Source of the DNA: Desulfobacterales bacterium
GTDB lineage: Bacteria; Desulfobacterota; Desulfobacteria; Desulfobacterales; C00003060
NCBI GenBank assembly: GCA_030616425.1
Contig: JAUWXJ010000010.1
Coordinates: 1-24,118, forward strand
Direction: 5' to 3'
Length of the DNA stretch: 24,118 bases
The notes beneath the pieces were generated by a model. That model did not search any database and was not told the DNA's origin. It saw only the letters and a list, made by a program, of their open reading frames with translations. Both the position numbers and the translations under genes were made by a program. Below are positions 15,035 to 24,101 of the stretch, one piece after another (within the stretch, counting starts at the first letter, position 1; the number at the start of each line of letters is the position of its first letter).

Positions 15035-15466
15035 TTATAACAATTTCAGGAGTTGTTTCTCTTTGACCCGCATAGCTTTGGCCTGTTCCGGCGTTTTTTC
15101 GTGATCAAATCCAAACAGGTGCAGGGTGCCGTGAATCAAGAGTTGGTCGAATCGTAACTCAATAGATATGCCGGCATCTTTTGCTTCACGGGCTGCTGTC
15201 TCTACTGATATAATCACATCTCCCAACAGGTTGGGGTTGACTTCCCCAAAAGGCCCTTCCCGCATCGAAAATGCAATTACATTTGTCGGCCCGGGCCGAT
15301 CTAAGAATTTCTCGTTGAGTTTAGCTATTTCAGGATCATCCACAATTACGATAGACAACTCTCCGTCAGGACAATCCAAGGCGTTTAATATTGTTTTCGC
15401 CTTCCTCTTTATCTCTTCGTGAGCGATCCTGTGACGATTTTGTTTGTCTTCTATTAGAATTTCCAT
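15035..15466 (-). CDS. ybeY: Endoribonuclease YbeY
   Basis: A 143-residue metal-dependent endoribonuclease acting in 16S rRNA 3'-end maturation and ribosome quality control. The metal-binding motif is intact as HGTLHLFGFDHE near residues 114-125, and NVIAFSMREG and LLGDVIIS are the other family blocks. The ATG at 15466 is 101 bases inside the pgpH coding sequence in another frame, an unusually long overlap. phoH, pgpH and ybeY together form a standard cluster in many bacteria. Confidence 0.95.
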   Translation of the reverse strand: MEILIEDKQNRHRIAHEEIKRKAKTILNALDCPDGELSIVIVDDPEIAKLNEKFLDRPGPTNVIAFSMREGPFGEVNPNLLGDVIISVETAAREAKDAGISIELRFDQLLIHGTLHLFGFDHEKTPEQAKAMRVKEKQLLKLL

Positions 15467-17762
15467 TGATTTTGGGGGCCCCTTCGGGATACTCTATTCG
15501 GTGATGGTGGATGCCGTGCAGGATCTTGTTAAAACTCTTTGCGATTTCATGAAGGTCTTTTAAAGTAAGCTCACACTCATCCAGCTGACCATCTATAAAT
15601 ATCTTGTTGATAATCTTTTGAAGTAGTCCCATGATCCGCGATGACGTGGGGTTTTCAAGAGACCTGGACGCAGCTTCTACTGCGTCTGCCAACAGCACTA
15701 GTCCCGCCTCTTTGGTCTGGGGTTTGGGGCCTGGGTACCTGAAATGTTCCATATTGACGGCATCCTCGCCTTTTTGCTGTTTGGCCTTTTCCCAAAAATA
15801 AGTAATTAGGCCGGTACCATGATGTTGTTGAATGATGTCGATAATTGTTTTCCCAAGCCTGTGGTTCCCGGCTATATCTACACCATCTTTCACATGAGCA
15901 ATCAGGACCAGGCTCGACATGGATGGCGCAAGTTTATCGTGTCTGTTTTCGCGTCCTATTTGGTTCTCGATGAAATAAAGGGGTTTCTTGATCTTGCCAA
16001 TGTCGTGGTAATAGCCACTCACTTTGGCCAATAGGGGATTGGCTCCAATGGCGTCAGCCGCAGCCTCTACAAGACTTCCCACAACTACAGAGTGATGATA
16101 GGTGCCTGGAGCTTCAAGCATGAGTCTTCGTAGGATAGGGCGGTCAAGATTGGCCAACTCCAAAAGCTTTATATCTGTAGCATAACCAAAGATCATCTCT
16201 ATCACAGGCGCAAATCCGGTGGCCAAGATTCCGCAAGTAATGCCTCCTGCAAGACCAAATATCCAGTCTGCCACAAGCTTCAATTCTAGTCCAGACCCCT
16301 TGAACGTATGGAGTGCTGTTACAACCAGAATGTTGACAAGGCCCACCTTTAATCCAGCCTTGATCAAGATACCACGTTCCTTGCAACTGCGTACCCAGTA
16401 AGCGCCCAGTGTGCCACTTAACAGGAAAAACAGAAACATATCGAATCGGTTTTCGAACAGAAACGCTACAACAAACGCCATCATCAAGCAGAAAGAGAGC
16501 GCAACCTGCAGCCCCATGAACAGACACACGGCCATGGGACCCGTGGCAACAGGTATGGCATAGAAGAGTGAAGAGGCCTCGATCGAGTAAGGAATATTTC
16601 TTGCCATCCCATCTGCCAAAGAAACCGACACTCTACTCAGGAAAAATAGAACGATCAGTATGGCGCATAACAATAGCAGGTCTTTGTTGTTTACTGTTGG
16701 AGTACCGGCCACTTTGGAATTGACAACAAGCGAGATAAAAAGAACCGTTATGGCAAGCAGCACAAATCCTGCACTTGAGGCAAACAATTGGTTTTGTCTC
16801 GTTTCAGATTCTAGTGCCTGTAGCTTTATAATATCGGCTTCTGATACTTTTTCTCCTTCCCGTAGAAGCATCTCTCCTTGTTTGACTTGGGTCAAAACGG
16901 CCTTGACTTCACCTACCACTTTCTTCTTGCGTTCTTCGGTCTCCCTTTTATTCAGTGTTAAGTTGGGAAGAGTCAGACGCTGCGCCATATCTATAACAAG
17001 GTTGCGCAGGGAATAACCGACATCCTTGAGTTCACCTCTGCCAGTGTTAGCTATGGCCGTCTTGGCCTCGTCAAGACTATAAAACTTTTGGAGATTACTG
17101 GTCGAACCCTCTTCTTTTGATGAAAGCTTGCGAATCACGATTCCTTTGCCCCTTTCCTGGAGCAAAAGTTGTTTGTTGGCCACTATTCCATTGTTCTGTA
17201 CAATCCGAAGTAACAGATTGATATGTTTTGCAATAGAGTCAGAGAAGTTCTCCTTCTCTAATATTTTGTATGCTCCCTTGCTGACTTGAATCTCAAGCAT
17301 TTTTTCAAAATTTTCTTTTTCTTTCAAAATCAACTCATGAAGAGAACCGGGTGGGAGTTTTTGATTCTTTGCCAAACTAGGTTGCTTTTGATCAGTGGTA
17401 TCAGGCTTGCCCGGTGAACTCAAATCCCTCATATACTCGAAAGCCTGCGTGACACGCTCGGCAAGCTTGGCAGAGAGAGTATCATCAAGATCGTAAATCA
17501 TTAGAACGGATCGAGCAGCCTTCTCGCGCCTCTTTTGGGTAACCTCTTTATCTTCAATGAGAAAGTCCTTGGGCGATTTGATGTCCTTTTGAACAACATC
17601 ACCAACCTGATACTGGGGAGCGGTCTTCAAGAGATTAGGGAACAAAAACAGAGCAATGAGAAAGGTTGTCCCTAACAATAGAAGCAAAAGAGTCCGCGAA
17701 CGATCGTGGACACCCTCAAGAAAGGCTATGCTTTGTTTTTTTATCTTTTCACTATAACTCAT
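15366..17762 (-). CDS. pgpH: 7TM-HD c-di-AMP phosphodiesterase, PgpH type
   Basis: A 798-residue membrane enzyme. A first membrane helix (about 23-41) precedes an extracytoplasmic 7TMR-HDED-type region (50-320). A block of hydrophobic helices (about 328-520) follows, then a cytoplasmic HD phosphohydrolase domain. HD residues are visible as GTYHHSVVVG (His556/557), GYYHDIGKI (His586-Asp587), IIQQHHGTG and LLADAVEAASR. PgpH enzymes hydrolyse cyclic di-AMP. The last 33 residues, a basic low-complexity tail, are encoded by sequence that also starts ybeY. The ATG at 17762 lies at the edge of a palindromic repeat that fills the gap to phoH. No Shine-Dalgarno is evident because the repeat occupies that position. 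Confidence 0.92.
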   Translation of the reverse strand: MSYSEKIKKQSIAFLEGVHDRSRTLLLLLLGTTFLIALFLFPNLLKTAPQYQVGDVVQKDIKSPKDFLIEDKEVTQKRREKAARSVLMIYDLDDTLSAKLAERVTQAFEYMRDLSSPGKPDTTDQKQPSLAKNQKLPPGSLHELILKEKENFEKMLEIQVSKGAYKILEKENFSDSIAKHINLLLRIVQNNGIVANKQLLLQERGKGIVIRKLSSKEEGSTSNLQKFYSLDEAKTAIANTGRGELKDVGYSLRNLVIDMAQRLTLPNLTLNKRETEERKKKVVGEVKAVLTQVKQGEMLLREGEKVSEADIIKLQALESETRQNQLFASSAGFVLLAITVLFISLVVNSKVAGTPTVNNKDLLLLCAILIVLFFLSRVSVSLADGMARNIPYSIEASSLFYAIPVATGPMAVCLFMGLQVALSFCLMMAFVVAFLFENRFDMFLFFLLSGTLGAYWVRSCKERGILIKAGLKVGLVNILVVTALHTFKGSGLELKLVADWIFGLAGGITCGILATGFAPVIEMIFGYATDIKLLELANLDRPILRRLMLEAPGTYHHSVVVGSLVEAAADAIGANPLLAKVSGYYHDIGKIKKPLYFIENQIGRENRHDKLAPSMSSLVLIAHVKDGVDIAGNHRLGKTIIDIIQQHHGTGLITYFWEKAKQQKGEDAVNMEHFRYPGPKPQTKEAGLVLLADAVEAASRSLENPTSSRIMGLLQKIINKIFIDGQLDECELTLKDLHEIAKSFNKILHGIHHHRIEYPEGAPKINGNSNRRQTKSSQDRSRRDKEEGENNIKRLGLS

Positions 17763-17900
17763 TTGACCGGCCTGCTCCCCGCAAGCCCCGCCTGGAAGGG
17801 CGGGGTCAAGGGGAGCTATATAAGAATGTTCTGATTCCTTACCGGGCTGCGAAGCACTGCCGTAAGGCAGAAATCCCGCCCGGAAGGGCGGGGAGCTTCA
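17759..17900 (+). repeat. Palindromic repeat element, copy 2 (phoH-pgpH spacer)
   Basis: About 142 bp, inverted relative to the transcription of its flanking genes. It carries hairpins around CCCCGCCTGGAAGGGCGGGG (17786-17805) and CCCGCCCGGAAGGGCGGG (about 17876-17893). Compared with copy 1 at 10056-10174 it has about 23 extra bases with a small hairpin (CTGCC GTAA GGCAG). The matching end, TCATTTGACCGGC, contains the complement of the pgpH start codon. It occupies nearly all of the spacer between phoH and pgpH. Confidence 0.85.
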
Positions 17901-17927
17901 CTCGTCCAATCCTCTTCAAAATTATCG

Positions 17928-18938
17928 TTATTGATCCACCTTTTCTTTTTTATCAAGGTCTTCGTAAGCCTTGATAATATCTTGTACCAATCGATGCCTG
18001 ACCACGTCTTTTTTGGAGAACATTATAAAACCAATCCCTTCTATGCCCTGCAAGATATTCTTTGCTTGTACGAGACCCGAAACTTTTTCGTTAGGCAGGT
18101 CGATCTGGGTAATATCACCGGTGATAACCGCCTTGGAACTGAATCCAAGACGTGTCAAAAACATCTTCATCTGTTCCGACGTCGTGTTTTGGGCTTCATC
18201 CAAGATTACAAAGGAATCATTGAGGGTTCGGCCTCTCATAAACGCCAGTGGCGCCACTTCTATTGCTCCTTGCTCGATGAGTCGAGAGGCTTTTTCATAA
18301 CGCATCATGTCGTGAAGGGCATCGTAGAGCGGCCTCAAGTAAGGGTTTATTTTTTCGTAAAGATCTCCAGGAAGAAAGCCCAGGCTCTCTCCAGCCTCCA
18401 CAGCGGGACGCGTTAGGATAATTCGATTGACACGACCTTTTGCAAGCAAAGAAACCGCCATGGCCATGGCCAGGTATGTCTTGCCGGTGCCTGCGGGCCC
18501 GATACCAAAGACGATGTCGAACTTTCGGATAGCGTCAATGTACTCCTTTTGTGCCAGGCCCTTAGGCGTAATCGGTCTCTTCTGAGAAGTAATATAGACA
18601 GTGTCCAGGAAAATTTCCTTGAGCTTTGCGCGATCATCGGTACTCAAGATACGGATGGCATAATCGACATCGCCTTGGTAAATCGGATACCCTTCTTCAA
18701 TGAGGCTATATAGTTGTTTGAGGAGCTTTTCTGCAAGCTGCGTGTTTATGACATCGCCGAGGAGAATAACCGTATTACCCCTGGCGTGGATTTGGATATC
18801 TAGGGTATCCGAGATCTCCCGGAGATGCCGATTCTGCTCGCCAAATAGGCTCCTTGCTACGAGATTATCGTCAAATGCAATCTTGAGTTCCTGCAGGTCT
18901 GCTGTTTCAGGTTTACGAGGGGCTGATCGTGTCTTCAT
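17928..18938 (-). CDS. phoH: PhoH-family ATPase (YbeZ-like)
   Basis: A PhoH/YbeZ protein, a P-loop ATPase associated with YbeY in RNA metabolism. The N-terminal ELKIAFDDNLVARSLFGEQN and a KH-like stretch (IQIHARGNTVILLGD) are followed by Walker A GPAGTGKTYLAMAMA. RPAVEAGESLGFLPGDLYEK, Walker B FVILDEAQNTT and KAVITGDITQIDLP come next. I favour the ATG at 18938 (336 residues), since the family usually begins shortly before the 'FDDN' block. A longer start at 19043 (371 residues) is possible, and neither has a convincing ribosome-binding site. It is the first gene of the minus-strand run and divergent from cvpA. Confidence 0.94.
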   Translation of the reverse strand: MKTRSAPRKPETADLQELKIAFDDNLVARSLFGEQNRHLREISDTLDIQIHARGNTVILLGDVINTQLAEKLLKQLYSLIEEGYPIYQGDVDYAIRILSTDDRAKLKEIFLDTVYITSQKRPITPKGLAQKEYIDAIRKFDIVFGIGPAGTGKTYLAMAMAVSLLAKGRVNRIILTRPAVEAGESLGFLPGDLYEKINPYLRPLYDALHDMMRYEKASRLIEQGAIEVAPLAFMRGRTLNDSFVILDEAQNTTSEQMKMFLTRLGFSSKAVITGDITQIDLPNEKVSGLVQAKNILQGIEGIGFIMFSKKDVVRHRLVQDIIKAYEDLDKKEKVDQ

Positions 18939-19091
18939 AGTGGCAGAAATTCGTATAACACTTCTGAGTACTTTTGCACTATAAAAATCAGAGGTATCTA
19001 TCTTCGACTCGTAGGAAAAATGGCTTGACTTGAAAAGGGCCATTTGTTACACGCCCACTAGGTCAAAATCTTAATAAAAACGGAAACATCG

Positions 19092-19616
19092 ATGAATATA
19101 CTTGATATCGCTATCGGCGTTATTGCCGGGTTTTGCCTCGTTCATGGTATTTTCAGGGGAGTTGTAAAGGAAATAACCTCCATTGTCGGCGTTTTTGTTG
19201 GTTTTTACGCTGCTTACACCTATTATCCAGTCGTAGGGAACTGGATTTCTCATCTAATTAAGGATAAATCGTATTTAAACATCGCTAGTTTCTTTATTGC
19301 TTTTACCATTGTGTTCCTTGCCGTCGGCTTGGTCGGCATTGTCCTTAAGTATTTGGCAAAAGCGGCTACTCTTGGCTGGGCTGATCGCATCCTTGGTGGC
19401 ACCTTTGGTATTGTGAAGGCTGTTCTTATTGTCTCAGTCTTGATGGTGCCGCTTACGACCTTTCTTCCCCAAAAATCCCCTTTCATTAAGGACTCACTCC
19501 TCGCACCCCATGTGAGCGCTATAACTGAGAAGATAGTAGCTGTAGTACCAAAGGAAATGAAACAACAGTTCGGCGATAACATCAACGCACTGAAGGAAGC
19601 TTGGAAAAAGGTCTAA
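19092..19616 (+). CDS. CvpA family membrane protein
   Basis: A 174-residue protein with four membrane helices (about 4-22, 27-46, 62-84 and 100-122) and a cytoplasmic C-terminal helix. The opening NILDIAIGVIAGFCLVHGIF and GVVKEITSIVGVFVGFYAAY, then DRILGGTFGIVKAVLIVSVL, match the CvpA (colicin V production) family. Family members affect colicin V secretion and envelope homeostasis, but the molecular role is not settled. It is divergent from phoH. mazG begins within its last 16 bases. Confidence 0.88.
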   Translation: MNILDIAIGVIAGFCLVHGIFRGVVKEITSIVGVFVGFYAAYTYYPVVGNWISHLIKDKSYLNIASFFIAFTIVFLAVGLVGIVLKYLAKAATLGWADRILGGTFGIVKAVLIVSVLMVPLTTFLPQKSPFIKDSLLAPHVSAITEKIVAVVPKEMKQQFGDNINALKEAWKKV

Positions 19617-20395
19617 TATCCCTGCCGGCCGGCCTTGAAGGCCTTATCGCCCTTGTTAAGATCCTGCGAAGCGACGACGGTTGCCCGTGGGACCGCGAGC
19701 AAACACCAGAGCAGATCAAGACCTATTTGCTGGAAGAGGCGTATGAGGTTCTCGAGGCCCTTGAGTCGGGTGATCGTGAGAATATATGTGGTGAACTGGG
19801 AGATCTGCTCTTTCACATTGTATTTCTTGCGAGAATCTTTGAGGAAGCAGGGGACTTCAATATAAGTGATGTATTACAAAGAATTACTGAAAAAATGATT
19901 CGGCGTCATCCCCATGTCTTTGGTGAGGCGCAGGTGTCAAGTTCTGAGGAGGTCAGAGATAGATGGCATGAGACTAAAATGGCAGAGGCCAAGGATAATG
20001 GCGCAACCCCGAGTTCCTTTCTTGATTCAGTTCCGCAAAAACTCCCGGCATTGATGCGGGCCTACCGCATCAGCGAACGCGCTGCCAAACTCGGAATCGA
20101 CAGGACAAATATTAATAGAGTTCTCAAGAGGTTGGATCAAGAAGTCGCAGGGTTAAAATCTGCCGTGAAAACCACAAACTCAGAAAAACTGGCCGAAAAG
20201 TTTGGAGATCTGCTCTTTACAATGGTGAATCTGGCTCGGTCCGTACGGGTTCATCCTGAAACCGCCCTTGCCCGGACCATTTCAAGATTTGTTAAGCGTT
20301 TTAACATCATTGAAGAGTCTCTAAGAGGGCAGGGACGCACTTTAGAATCTGCATCCCTTGAAGAGATGGATACGATATGGGAAAAGTGCAAATAG
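19601..20395 (+). CDS. mazG: Nucleoside triphosphate pyrophosphohydrolase MazG
   Basis: A 264-residue two-domain MazG, which hydrolyses noncanonical and canonical NTPs to NMP and pyrophosphate. The N-terminal domain has DDGCPWDREQTPEQIKTYLL followed by the metal-binding EEAYEVLEALE and ELGDLLFHIVF. The second domain has EKFGDLLFTMVNLAR. SFLDSVPQKLPALMRAYRIS is the conserved linker. The start is a TTG at 19601, overlapping cvpA by 16 bases, with GAAGGAAG just upstream; the rare codon and overlap suggest translational coupling. Start choice is less certain than the identity. Confidence 0.95.
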   Translation: MEKGLISLPAGLEGLIALVKILRSDDGCPWDREQTPEQIKTYLLEEAYEVLEALESGDRENICGELGDLLFHIVFLARIFEEAGDFNISDVLQRITEKMIRRHPHVFGEAQVSSSEEVRDRWHETKMAEAKDNGATPSSFLDSVPQKLPALMRAYRISERAAKLGIDRTNINRVLKRLDQEVAGLKSAVKTTNSEKLAEKFGDLLFTMVNLARSVRVHPETALARTISRFVKRFNIIEESLRGQGRTLESASLEEMDTIWEKCK

Positions 20396-20694
20396 GAAAA
20401 GCTTTGCTTTGAAGGGCATCCCACGTGTTCTTTCAAGCTTTACATGAAGATTGTCCCATCTTATCTCTGCCCCTCCTCAATTTCAACGACCTTTTGAACC
20501 TACCATACTTTTCGATTCCTTTTGATACTTGTGTCCAGTCTCCGGTGATCCTCATCTGAAAGATCTTAAAGATCAAGGGAAAAAGAGCAGGGCACCTGAA
20601 ACGACTTTGACTTAAGTTGCTGATCGCTATTTTTTGACCCTGAACATATGCACGTTCTGCACCAACGCCCCCTTTTCCGTCCCTTGGATGATCT
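20396..20694. other. Intergenic region between convergent mazG and fxsA
   Basis: About 300 bases with no supported gene. A bidirectional terminator would be expected between two convergent genes, but I could not find a convincing GC-rich stem with a T tract. Nothing else stands out. Confidence 0.4.
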
Positions 20695-21087
20695 TCAAAA
20701 AATCACCATATTTGCCTTGTTTTCTGAGATCCATTTATCAAACTTTTTGCGCAGCCAGCGCTTAAACCAAGACCTTGTATTTGGCACCAGGATCCCAACG
20801 CCTGCCAAATCGGTGACAAATCCAGGGGTAAGCAACACAACGCCGGCAACAAAGATTAATAGGGCGTCCACCATCTCCTCTGCCGGCAGTTCCCCACGGT
20901 TCAGGCTTTGTCTGACCCTCATCATAGTTTTGATTCCCTGAAGTTTAGCCAGATAAGCGCCCAAGAAACCTGTCAGAATTACGACAAGAATGGTGTTGAA
21001 GGCCCCCAGATAATACCCGATCTTTATCAACAGATAGAGTTCAAGGAAGGGAATGAGCGTAAAGGCCAGGAACAGCTTTAGTAACAC
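20695..21087 (-). CDS. fxsA: FxsA family membrane protein
   Basis: A 130-residue protein with membrane helices at about 2-21, 24-47 and 74-95. The pattern MLLKLFLAFTLIPFLELYLL, VVILTGFLGAYLAKLQG and LLIFVAGVVLLTPGFVTDLA matches FxsA (suppressor of F exclusion of phage T7 in E. coli). Overproduced FxsA relieves the exclusion of T7 by the F plasmid; its normal role is unknown. The start is a GTG at 21087 with a GAGG about 11 bases upstream. The C-terminal tail is basic. Confidence 0.88.
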   Translation of the reverse strand: MLLKLFLAFTLIPFLELYLLIKIGYYLGAFNTILVVILTGFLGAYLAKLQGIKTMMRVRQSLNRGELPAEEMVDALLIFVAGVVLLTPGFVTDLAGVGILVPNTRSWFKRWLRKKFDKWISENKANMVIF

Positions 21088-21331
21088 CTTAGTTAGTCCT
21101 CACCGGTTATCTATTTGCACGTAATGGTTGATCATTCGGGGTAAGGAAAGCCGCTTAAGCATATGCGGGCACCTTATCTTGTGTCAAGGTTGAGAGGCGT
21201 GTTTCTTCATTGACGATGAAGTCCTTACCTGATATTTATATTAATTGATGGCCACCCAAACCATGCACTATCTTCACCAATCCTGTTTCTCACCTCAAAA
21301 CGCACAATTTGGATCTATATTCATTGCCTGA

Positions 21332-23623
21332 ATGAAAAGCGGTTTGTCCAAACTATCATACAAACAAATCATTGACGAATTGGCTGCATCCTACGGCATC
21401 GAGCCGGAATATAGGGACACTTGGGGTCGCGTACACCGAACCTCGTTAGGCGCCAAACGAAACATCCTCAAGGGACTGGGGGTGGGCGTTGATACCGAGG
21501 CTCAGGCAAATGAGGCATGGAATGCAAGGGAAAAAGACAAATGGTTGCGCATGGCAGAACCCACCGTCGTGGCGACACTCTCCAGCCCGCCAAAAGAGCT
21601 GACATTCCAAATACCACTTAGGTCTCAAAGTGCTTCAGCAGACTCAGTGACTGAGGATCTGGAGGTTTCCCTAAAAGTCACAGATGAGAACGGTACGGTC
21701 CGACGCCTTGATTTCACCTACAAGGACTTGTCTTTTTGTGAAACCAGGCAAGTTGACAATAAGGTATACGAGCGTTGGAGTCTGCCGTTTCCTCAACTCC
21801 AGACGCTCGGCTATTACAGATTTCACCTCTCCGTAAGCACCGAAGCCCAGCAGAAATCGCAAACCATATTTGTTGCAATTTGCCCTGACAAAGCCTATCT
21901 CCCGCCCTCTTTGCAGGGCGATGGGCGCGCCGCTGGTATTGCCATAAGCCTATACGGAGTGCGGTCCAGAAGAAACTGGGGGGTTGGCGACTTAGGCGAT
22001 CTGAAAGAAATCGTTGATTGGGTGGCTGAAGATCTCCACGGGAGCATTGTTGGTTTGAACCCACTGCACGCCATCTTTAACCGGAGCCCTTACAACACCA
22101 GCCCTTATCTTCCTACTAGCAGATTTTACCGCAATTTTATCTACCTCGATGTTCCTGCCATGAAGGATTACCAAGACTCTCCGGAAGCTCAGACACTAGT
22201 TAATGCCCCCGAGACGCAGCGTCTGCTGTCTAAACTCAGGGCCTCGGAAACGGTTCAGTATGAACAGGTGGCTGCGCTCAAGCAAAAAGTGTTGAAAGAG
22301 ATTTTTCAAGCTTTTCTTGAGAATCATTGGAACAAACCAGGACACAAGACCGACCACCAGAAGGAGCTTGAAAACTACATCGAGAGGGAAGGGCTCCTGT
22401 TGGATAACTTTGCAACCTTCTGCGCCTTGGATTCAGCCATACACTCCCGCGATCCACAAGTGTGGACCTGGCCACAATGGCCGCCAGAATACCAGAGACC
22501 TGACAGCAAAGCGGTCCAACGATTTCAACAGGAACACTCGCAGGAGGTCCTTTTTTATAAATACGTACAATGGCAAATAGAAAACCAACTATCTGAAGTT
22601 CAAAGTTTTGCAAGAAAGCGGGGAATGTGTATTGGGCTCTATCACGACCTGTCGGTTGCCATAGACCGCTTTGGCGGGGATTTTTGGGCCTACCAAGATT
22701 TTTTTGTATCCGGGATCCATGTAGGCGCCCCTCCAGATGCATTTTCACAACATGGTCAGGACTGGGGCTCCCCTCCGCCTAATATGAAAAGATTCCAAGA
22801 GAGCGGCTACGACCTGTTTGTGAAAGAGATTCAGAAAAACTGCGCCTTCGGGGGTGCCTTGCGGATAGATCACGTTATGAGGCTTTTTCGCATCTACTGC
22901 ATACCAGATGGCGAGCCACCAAAGAAAGGGGCTTATCTATCACAGCCTTTTGAAGATTTGCTCAGGATTCTCGCCCTTGAGAGTATTCGGAATGAGGTAG
23001 TCATCATAGGCGAAGACCTTGGTACTGTGCCGCTACACATACGAGATAGACTAAAGGAGAAAAACATCTTTTCATACCGACTTCTCTATTTTGAGAAAGA
23101 CGATGAGCAAGACTTTGTACGCCCTCAGGATTACCCCGAATTGGCACTTGTGACGGTTGCAACCCACGACCTACCTACATTGGCTGGGTTCTGGACCCAT
23201 AGGGACATCGAGGTACGCAAGGAAGCTGGTATGTTTGCCAAACAACAGGCTGTCATCAACGCTGTCGCTGAAAGAGACGAAGACAAGCAGAAATTGTTGG
23301 CGTGCCTACAGGACCTGGACCTCCTTTCCGCAGGCTGTGACAGAGGTGTAAGGACCTATCCCGAGGTCACCGGAAAGGTTCACAATGCAGTAATCGGTTT
23401 TCTTGCGCTCACGCCTGCAAAGCTCTTCGTTCTGAGCCAGGATGACCTGTTCAAGGAAAAAGACCAGCAAAACCTTCCTGGAACCACGGCAGAATATCCA
23501 AATTGGTCTCTGAAGATGAAATACTCGGTGGAACAATTGCGCAAAGACCCAAATGCAAAGGCCTTTTGTGACATGTTCCGAGACTGGATCGACAGATCAG
23601 GACGAAATAAGCGAACAGTTTAG
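21332..23623 (+). CDS. malQ: 4-alpha-glucanotransferase (amylomaltase)
   Basis: A 763-residue glycoside hydrolase family 77 enzyme that transfers 1,4-alpha-glucan segments between maltodextrins and glycogen. The N-terminal about 200 residues form the extra beta-rich domain found in long bacterial MalQ proteins. The catalytic barrel starts at GIAISLYGVRSRRNWGVGDL. Catalytic residues are visible: Asp513 in ALRIDHVMRLF (nucleophile), Glu561 in VIIGEDLGTVP (acid/base) and Asp613 in VATHDLPTLAGFW. The full length is typical for this class. The ATG at 21332 lacks a strong ribosome-binding site. It is followed 9 bases later by a small basic gene, probably in the same transcript. Confidence 0.96.
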   Translation: MKSGLSKLSYKQIIDELAASYGIEPEYRDTWGRVHRTSLGAKRNILKGLGVGVDTEAQANEAWNAREKDKWLRMAEPTVVATLSSPPKELTFQIPLRSQSASADSVTEDLEVSLKVTDENGTVRRLDFTYKDLSFCETRQVDNKVYERWSLPFPQLQTLGYYRFHLSVSTEAQQKSQTIFVAICPDKAYLPPSLQGDGRAAGIAISLYGVRSRRNWGVGDLGDLKEIVDWVAEDLHGSIVGLNPLHAIFNRSPYNTSPYLPTSRFYRNFIYLDVPAMKDYQDSPEAQTLVNAPETQRLLSKLRASETVQYEQVAALKQKVLKEIFQAFLENHWNKPGHKTDHQKELENYIEREGLLLDNFATFCALDSAIHSRDPQVWTWPQWPPEYQRPDSKAVQRFQQEHSQEVLFYKYVQWQIENQLSEVQSFARKRGMCIGLYHDLSVAIDRFGGDFWAYQDFFVSGIHVGAPPDAFSQHGQDWGSPPPNMKRFQESGYDLFVKEIQKNCAFGGALRIDHVMRLFRIYCIPDGEPPKKGAYLSQPFEDLLRILALESIRNEVVIIGEDLGTVPLHIRDRLKEKNIFSYRLLYFEKDDEQDFVRPQDYPELALVTVATHDLPTLAGFWTHRDIEVRKEAGMFAKQQAVINAVAERDEDKQKLLACLQDLDLLSAGCDRGVRTYPEVTGKVHNAVIGFLALTPAKLFVLSQDDLFKEKDQQNLPGTTAEYPNWSLKMKYSVEQLRKDPNAKAFCDMFRDWIDRSGRNKRTV

Positions 23624-23632
23624 GGGGGTGCC

Positions 23633-23917
23633 ATGTCAAAAAAGAAGGAAAAGACGAAGTCCTCTTTAAGACCAAGAATCTCCAGAGAAATTGACAAGAC
23701 TGAGCTCGGCAAACAGCGGACGGAAAAGATCAAGAAGGACGGCTGGCCCAGGGAAGAGAGAATCTTGGAGCGACTGCAAAAGGCCAGAATCAAAAATGTC
23801 GAGTTCAAGATCTTAAAGGATGAACATTACAACAAGCATAAGAAAGCCGACAAAAAGATAGGGGGAGTTCGGGGGAAATTCCACCCATCTCTTGATAGGA
23901 CGCGCAAACGAACCTGA
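23633..23917 (+). CDS. Small highly basic hypothetical protein
   Basis: A 94-residue protein composed largely of Lys, Arg and Glu, with no membrane helix. I do not recognise a family. The sequence KKKEKTKSSLRPRIS and a later RKRT end suggest nucleic-acid or ribosome contact, but this is only composition. A GGGGGGTG sequence lies just before the ATG at 23633 and could serve as a ribosome-binding site. It lies 9 bases after malQ on the same strand. Confidence 0.65.
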   Translation: MSKKKEKTKSSLRPRISREIDKTELGKQRTEKIKKDGWPREERILERLQKARIKNVEFKILKDEHYNKHKKADKKIGGVRGKFHPSLDRTRKRT

Positions 23918-23962
23918 GGATACCAATAACTGATTTCAAAACCCCTTTCCTCGTTTGGTTTG

Positions 23963-24101
23963 ACCATTTTCGAAAGTTCTAAGCTCGCTTCGCTAAAATT
24001 GTAGCACGTAGTGAAGCCATGCGCTAACTCGGGCTAACGCCCTCAAACAGTTACAATTTTTTCACGCTCCGCTTCGCTAAGAACTTTTAGCAAAAATGGC
24101 C
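23963..24101. repeat. Long imperfect inverted repeat at window end
   Basis: The left arm (about 23963-24004) includes CCATTTTCGAAAGTTCT and CGCTTCGCTAAAATTGTA. The right arm (about 24050-24101) includes TTACAATTTTTTC, CGCTTCGCTAAGAACTTTTA and GCAAAAATGG. Their reverse complements match with small gaps. The loop holds a smaller palindrome, GGGCTAACGCCC. The element may continue beyond the window. It could be a structured mobile repeat or the terminator region of malQ and the small basic gene. Confidence 0.6.

Noticed and set aside
17666..17974. 102-residue plus-strand frame spanning the phoH-pgpH spacer
   Set aside because: Its middle is the palindromic repeat read in the same frame as in the ComEA-like gene; the ends are antisense to phoH and pgpH, so it is not an independent gene.
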